The notes under the pieces were generated by a model that saw only the letters and a list, made by a program, of their open reading frames with translations, did not search any database and had not been told where the DNA came from. Shown piece after piece: positions 23,233 through 25,588 of a DNA stretch of 25,588 bases (positions are counted from its first letter, which is position 1; the number at the start of each line of letters is the position of its first letter). This DNA is from Akkermansiaceae bacterium (GTDB taxonomy: Bacteria > Verrucomicrobiota > Verrucomicrobiia > Verrucomicrobiales > DEV007): positions 1 through 25,588 of the forward strand of contig JACKQE010000025.1 of the NCBI GenBank assembly GCA_024233005.1, written 5' to 3'. The position numbers were made by a program, and so were the translations under genes.

Positions 23233-25275
23233 ATGAAAATTCCTTTTCGCAGTAAAGAAGAAAGCTGGTTGTCGTTCAACGCCCGGGTGCTGCAGGAAGC
23301 GGCCGATCCCGGAGTGCCCTTGCTCGAAAGGATCAAATTCCTCGGCATTTACTCCTCCAATTTGGACGAGTTTTTCCGGGTCCGGGTCGCCACCCTGAAG
23401 CGGCTGGCCCTTTTGGGGGACCATTGGAGAGAACTGAACATCCCGAACCCCGGGGAAACCTTCCGGGCCGTCAACACCATCGTGGCCAAACAGGCCAAGG
23501 ATTTCAATGGCGCCTTTGCCGACATCGTGACCCGCCTGGCGAAAGCCGGCATCCGGATCCTGACCGACCGCGAAGTGCCGGAAAATCTTCAGGAGTGGCT
23601 CACAGATTACTTCCGGTCCATCGTCAGACCCCACCTGATGCCGGTGATGTTGAAGAGCACCGAGGCGTTGCCGAATCTGCGGGATGTGCCGATGTATTTG
23701 GCCGTCTTGATGACCCGTACCAGCGGAAAAGGCCGGCCGGCGCATTCCCTGATCGAAATCCCGAGCATCCTGCCCCGTTTCGTCGTCCTGCCCGCGAAAG
23801 GTCGGGCCCAAATGGTGATGTTTCTCGATGACATCATCCGCTACGGGATGAGCGAACTGTTTTCCCATCTGCCTTACGACAAATTTGATGCCTGGGCGCT
23901 CAAGTTCACCCGCGATGCGGAGATGGATTTCGATGATGACTTCACGGAGAGCGTTTTCCAAAAGGTGACCGAAGGTGTCAAGGCCCGTGAGGAAGGATTG
24001 CCTGTCCGGGCCAACTATGACGCCGAGATTCCCGGCCCCTTCCTCCGGCTTCTCCTTAACAAACTGGGCTTGTCCGATTCCAACTCGGTCTACCCGGGCG
24101 CGCGTTATCACAACCGCAAAGACCTGATCGGCTTTCCCACTCTGGGCCGGAGTGATCTGCTGTATCCCAAGTCCAAGCCTTTGGACCATTACGCGCTGGA
24201 GCGGCTGCCGAAAGAAGGGTTTTTCCCGCTGCTCCGAAAGCGGGATGTCCTGCTCCACTTTCCCTATCATTCCTTTTCCATCTTCATCGATTTGCTCCGC
24301 GAAGCGGCGATCGACCCTCTGGTGCAGAGCATCCGGCTCACCCAGTACCGGCTCGCCAAGAGTTCCTGTGTCGCGCGGGCGCTCGTCTGCGCGGCCCGCA
24401 ATGGGAAGGAGGTCACGGTGCTGGTGGAACCCCAGGCCCGGTTCGATGAAAAAGCCAACATTTCCTGGGCGGGGGAATACCGCGATGCCGGGGTCCGGGT
24501 CATCCTCGGGGTCCCCAAACTGAAAGTCCATGCCAAGCTGGCGCTCATCTCCCGGAAAGAAATCGGCCGCACCCGCTACTATGCCGCCCTGGCAACGGGC
24601 AATCTGAATGAAGACTCCGCCCGGGTTTTTGCCGACCACATGCTCTTGACGAGCGACCAGGAAGTGGGCCGCGATGTGGCCTCTGTGTTTGACTTTTTTG
24701 ACCGCAACTACCGCCCCCCGCAGCTGACCCACCTGCTCAGCGCGCCTTTCTATCTTCGCGAGTGGCTTCGTCAGCGCATCGACAAGGAGATTTCAGAAGC
24801 CGCCGCCGGACGAGTGGCGATGATCTCGCTGAAGCTGAACAATCTTTCCGATGAGGAGACCATCCAGTTGCTGCTCCGGGCCGCCGCAGCGGGAGTGAAG
24901 GTCCGCCTCATCGTCCGCAGCATGTTCTCGCTCATTGTTGATCATCCCAACATCGAGGCCATCTGCGTGGTCGACAAGTATCTCGAGCACTCCCGTATTC
25001 TGTGGTTTCACAACGGCGGTGAGCCTCTGGTCTATCTTTCGTCGGCCGATTTCCTGCAGCGGAATTTCGACACCCGCGTGGAGATCATTTTCCCCCTGCG
25101 GGATCCCACCCTCGCCGCCCAACTGCGGCGTTATTTTGAGATCCACTGGAGTGACAACCGCAAGGCGAGGATCCTGGACCGCGACCTGACCAACCGGTTC
25201 CGGCGCCGGACCAAAGGTTCCCCCGAAATCCGGGCCCAATTTGCCATCGAGGAGTATCTGCGGGGCTTGCACTGA
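23233..25275 (+). CDS. ppk1: Polyphosphate kinase 1
   Basis: The 680-residue protein matches PPK1 along its length. The N-terminal domain has SWLSFNARVLQEA (11-23) and SSNLDEFFRVRVA. The centre has HFPYHSF and a VHAKLAL motif whose His433 corresponds to the autophosphorylated His435 of Escherichia coli PPK, followed by TGNLNEDSA. The C-terminal part has LEHSR (His586, matching the second essential His) and NGGEPLVYLSSADF. The enzyme reversibly transfers the terminal phosphate of ATP to long-chain polyphosphate, storing phosphate and energy; it is peripheral to the inner membrane. ATG 23233 fits known starts; the frame extends upstream without similarity. No exopolyphosphatase gene or Pho-type box is visible nearby. 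The gene ends about 50 bases before a decayed transposase fragment. Confidence 0.96.
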   Translation: MKIPFRSKEESWLSFNARVLQEAADPGVPLLERIKFLGIYSSNLDEFFRVRVATLKRLALLGDHWRELNIPNPGETFRAVNTIVAKQAKDFNGAFADIVTRLAKAGIRILTDREVPENLQEWLTDYFRSIVRPHLMPVMLKSTEALPNLRDVPMYLAVLMTRTSGKGRPAHSLIEIPSILPRFVVLPAKGRAQMVMFLDDIIRYGMSELFSHLPYDKFDAWALKFTRDAEMDFDDDFTESVFQKVTEGVKAREEGLPVRANYDAEIPGPFLRLLLNKLGLSDSNSVYPGARYHNRKDLIGFPTLGRSDLLYPKSKPLDHYALERLPKEGFFPLLRKRDVLLHFPYHSFSIFIDLLREAAIDPLVQSIRLTQYRLAKSSCVARALVCAARNGKEVTVLVEPQARFDEKANISWAGEYRDAGVRVILGVPKLKVHAKLALISRKEIGRTRYYAALATGNLNEDSARVFADHMLLTSDQEVGRDVASVFDFFDRNYRPPQLTHLLSAPFYLREWLRQRIDKEISEAAAGRVAMISLKLNNLSDEETIQLLLRAAAAGVKVRLIVRSMFSLIVDHPNIEAICVVDKYLEHSRILWFHNGGEPLVYLSSADFLQRNFDTRVEIIFPLRDPTLAAQLRRYFEIHWSDNRKARILDRDLTNRFRRRTKGSPEIRAQFAIEEYLRGLH

Positions 25276-25327
25276 GCCGGACACCGCAATTCGGGACAGA
25301 GAGGCTAAGCTATGATTGGCTCCCGGG

Positions 25328-25588
25328 GCAGGTCAGACCGAGGCGAATGATTTTAAACGCGAGCGAGCCCAGCTCCGCGCAAAAATCGGTCAGCAGGCGG
25401 TCGAGTGTGACTGGCTGACAAAAAAGTCGAAACCACCCGGGCGGTGAGGGACTGAAGCGAGTTGGCGGACAAACCGCATTCCAAACCGAGCATGAGAAGA
25501 CAAGACCAACTCCTCGGCGTGCCCCTCCCCCTCGTCGGTGGAGTATCACGCCGTCACCGAGGATCCGGAAGACATCCGCAGCAAACGG
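25328..25588 (+). mobile_element. Decayed IS3-family transposase fragment, running off the right edge
   Basis: Two reading frames match the orfA end and orfB start of IS3-type elements. Frame A (about 25328-25447) reads FKRERAQLRAKIG, then AVECDWLTKKS, the typical orfA leucine-zipper end. Frame B, shifted by -1, reads SELADKPHSKPSMRRQDQLLGVP (split by spacing: about 25456-25524), then continues in another frame as SSVEYHAVTEDPEDIRSKR from about 25529. Breaks in frame B are a TGA at 25453-25455 and a shift inside a C-rich run near 25521-25531, where CCCCT appears to be duplicated. The orfA N-terminal part and left inverted repeat are missing. The element cannot be mobile by itself, and its right part lies outside the window. 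Confidence 0.75.
25420..25426 (+). other. A6G slippery heptamer of IS3 orfA/orfB
   Basis: A_AAA_AAG is set in the correct phase of the orfA frame (ACA AAA AAG). It is the classic -1 programmed frameshift signal of IS3-family elements, which join orfA to orfB. The orfB-type residues do follow in the -1 frame, so this relict signal agrees with the transposase assignment. Confidence 0.65.

Overview
The window is a GC-rich bacterial chromosomal segment with long genes packed almost end to end, mostly on the + strand. Several starts lack a Shine-Dalgarno sequence. A kinase-like/TPR membrane protein, many secreted or membrane proteins of no recognised family, and the general protein style suggest Verrucomicrobiota or a related PVC-group lineage. 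That is inference from gene content; there is no rRNA or other marker here to prove it.

Layout. 1-1970 is gene-poor. It holds a MORN-type repeat gene broken by one amber codon (531-794), a small secreted protein (986-1363), and otherwise no convincing genes. 1971-2714 is an integral-membrane fatty acid hydroxylase/sterol desaturase family protein. 2796-6456 is a tight run of four unrecognised genes: two multi-pass membrane proteins, one soluble helical protein and one single-anchor protein. 6572-9226 is a large secreted protein joining propeller-like repeats to a DUF3604/PHP-type metal site. It converges on 9266-10273, a stand-alone methionine-synthase (MetE C-terminal type) domain on the minus strand.

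From a divergent intergenic region at 10274-10469 a compact + strand run begins. It encodes a 97-residue conserved protein, a pseudokinase-coiled coil-TM-TPR protein, a CysQ-type phosphatase, a GT-C family membrane glycosyltransferase and DNA polymerase IV (dinB). Neighbours overlap by 4 and 19 bases or sit 14 to 32 bases apart, so co-transcription is likely. A possible hairpin terminator follows dinB.

17523-21226 encodes two ABC half-transporters overlapping by four bases. Their deviating ATPase motifs are complementary, as expected of a heterodimeric exporter with one degenerate ATP site. A two-TM protein follows 22 bases later. Then come a secreted or lipid-anchored protein of unknown function (22054-23157) and polyphosphate kinase 1 (23233-25275). 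The right edge (about 25328-25588) is a decayed IS3-family transposase fragment that keeps its A6G frameshift heptamer.

The best candidates for undescribed biology are the four-gene membrane cassette at 2796-6456 and the pseudokinase receptor-like protein at 10796-13612. I saw no tRNA, rRNA, CRISPR array or recognisable phage genes.
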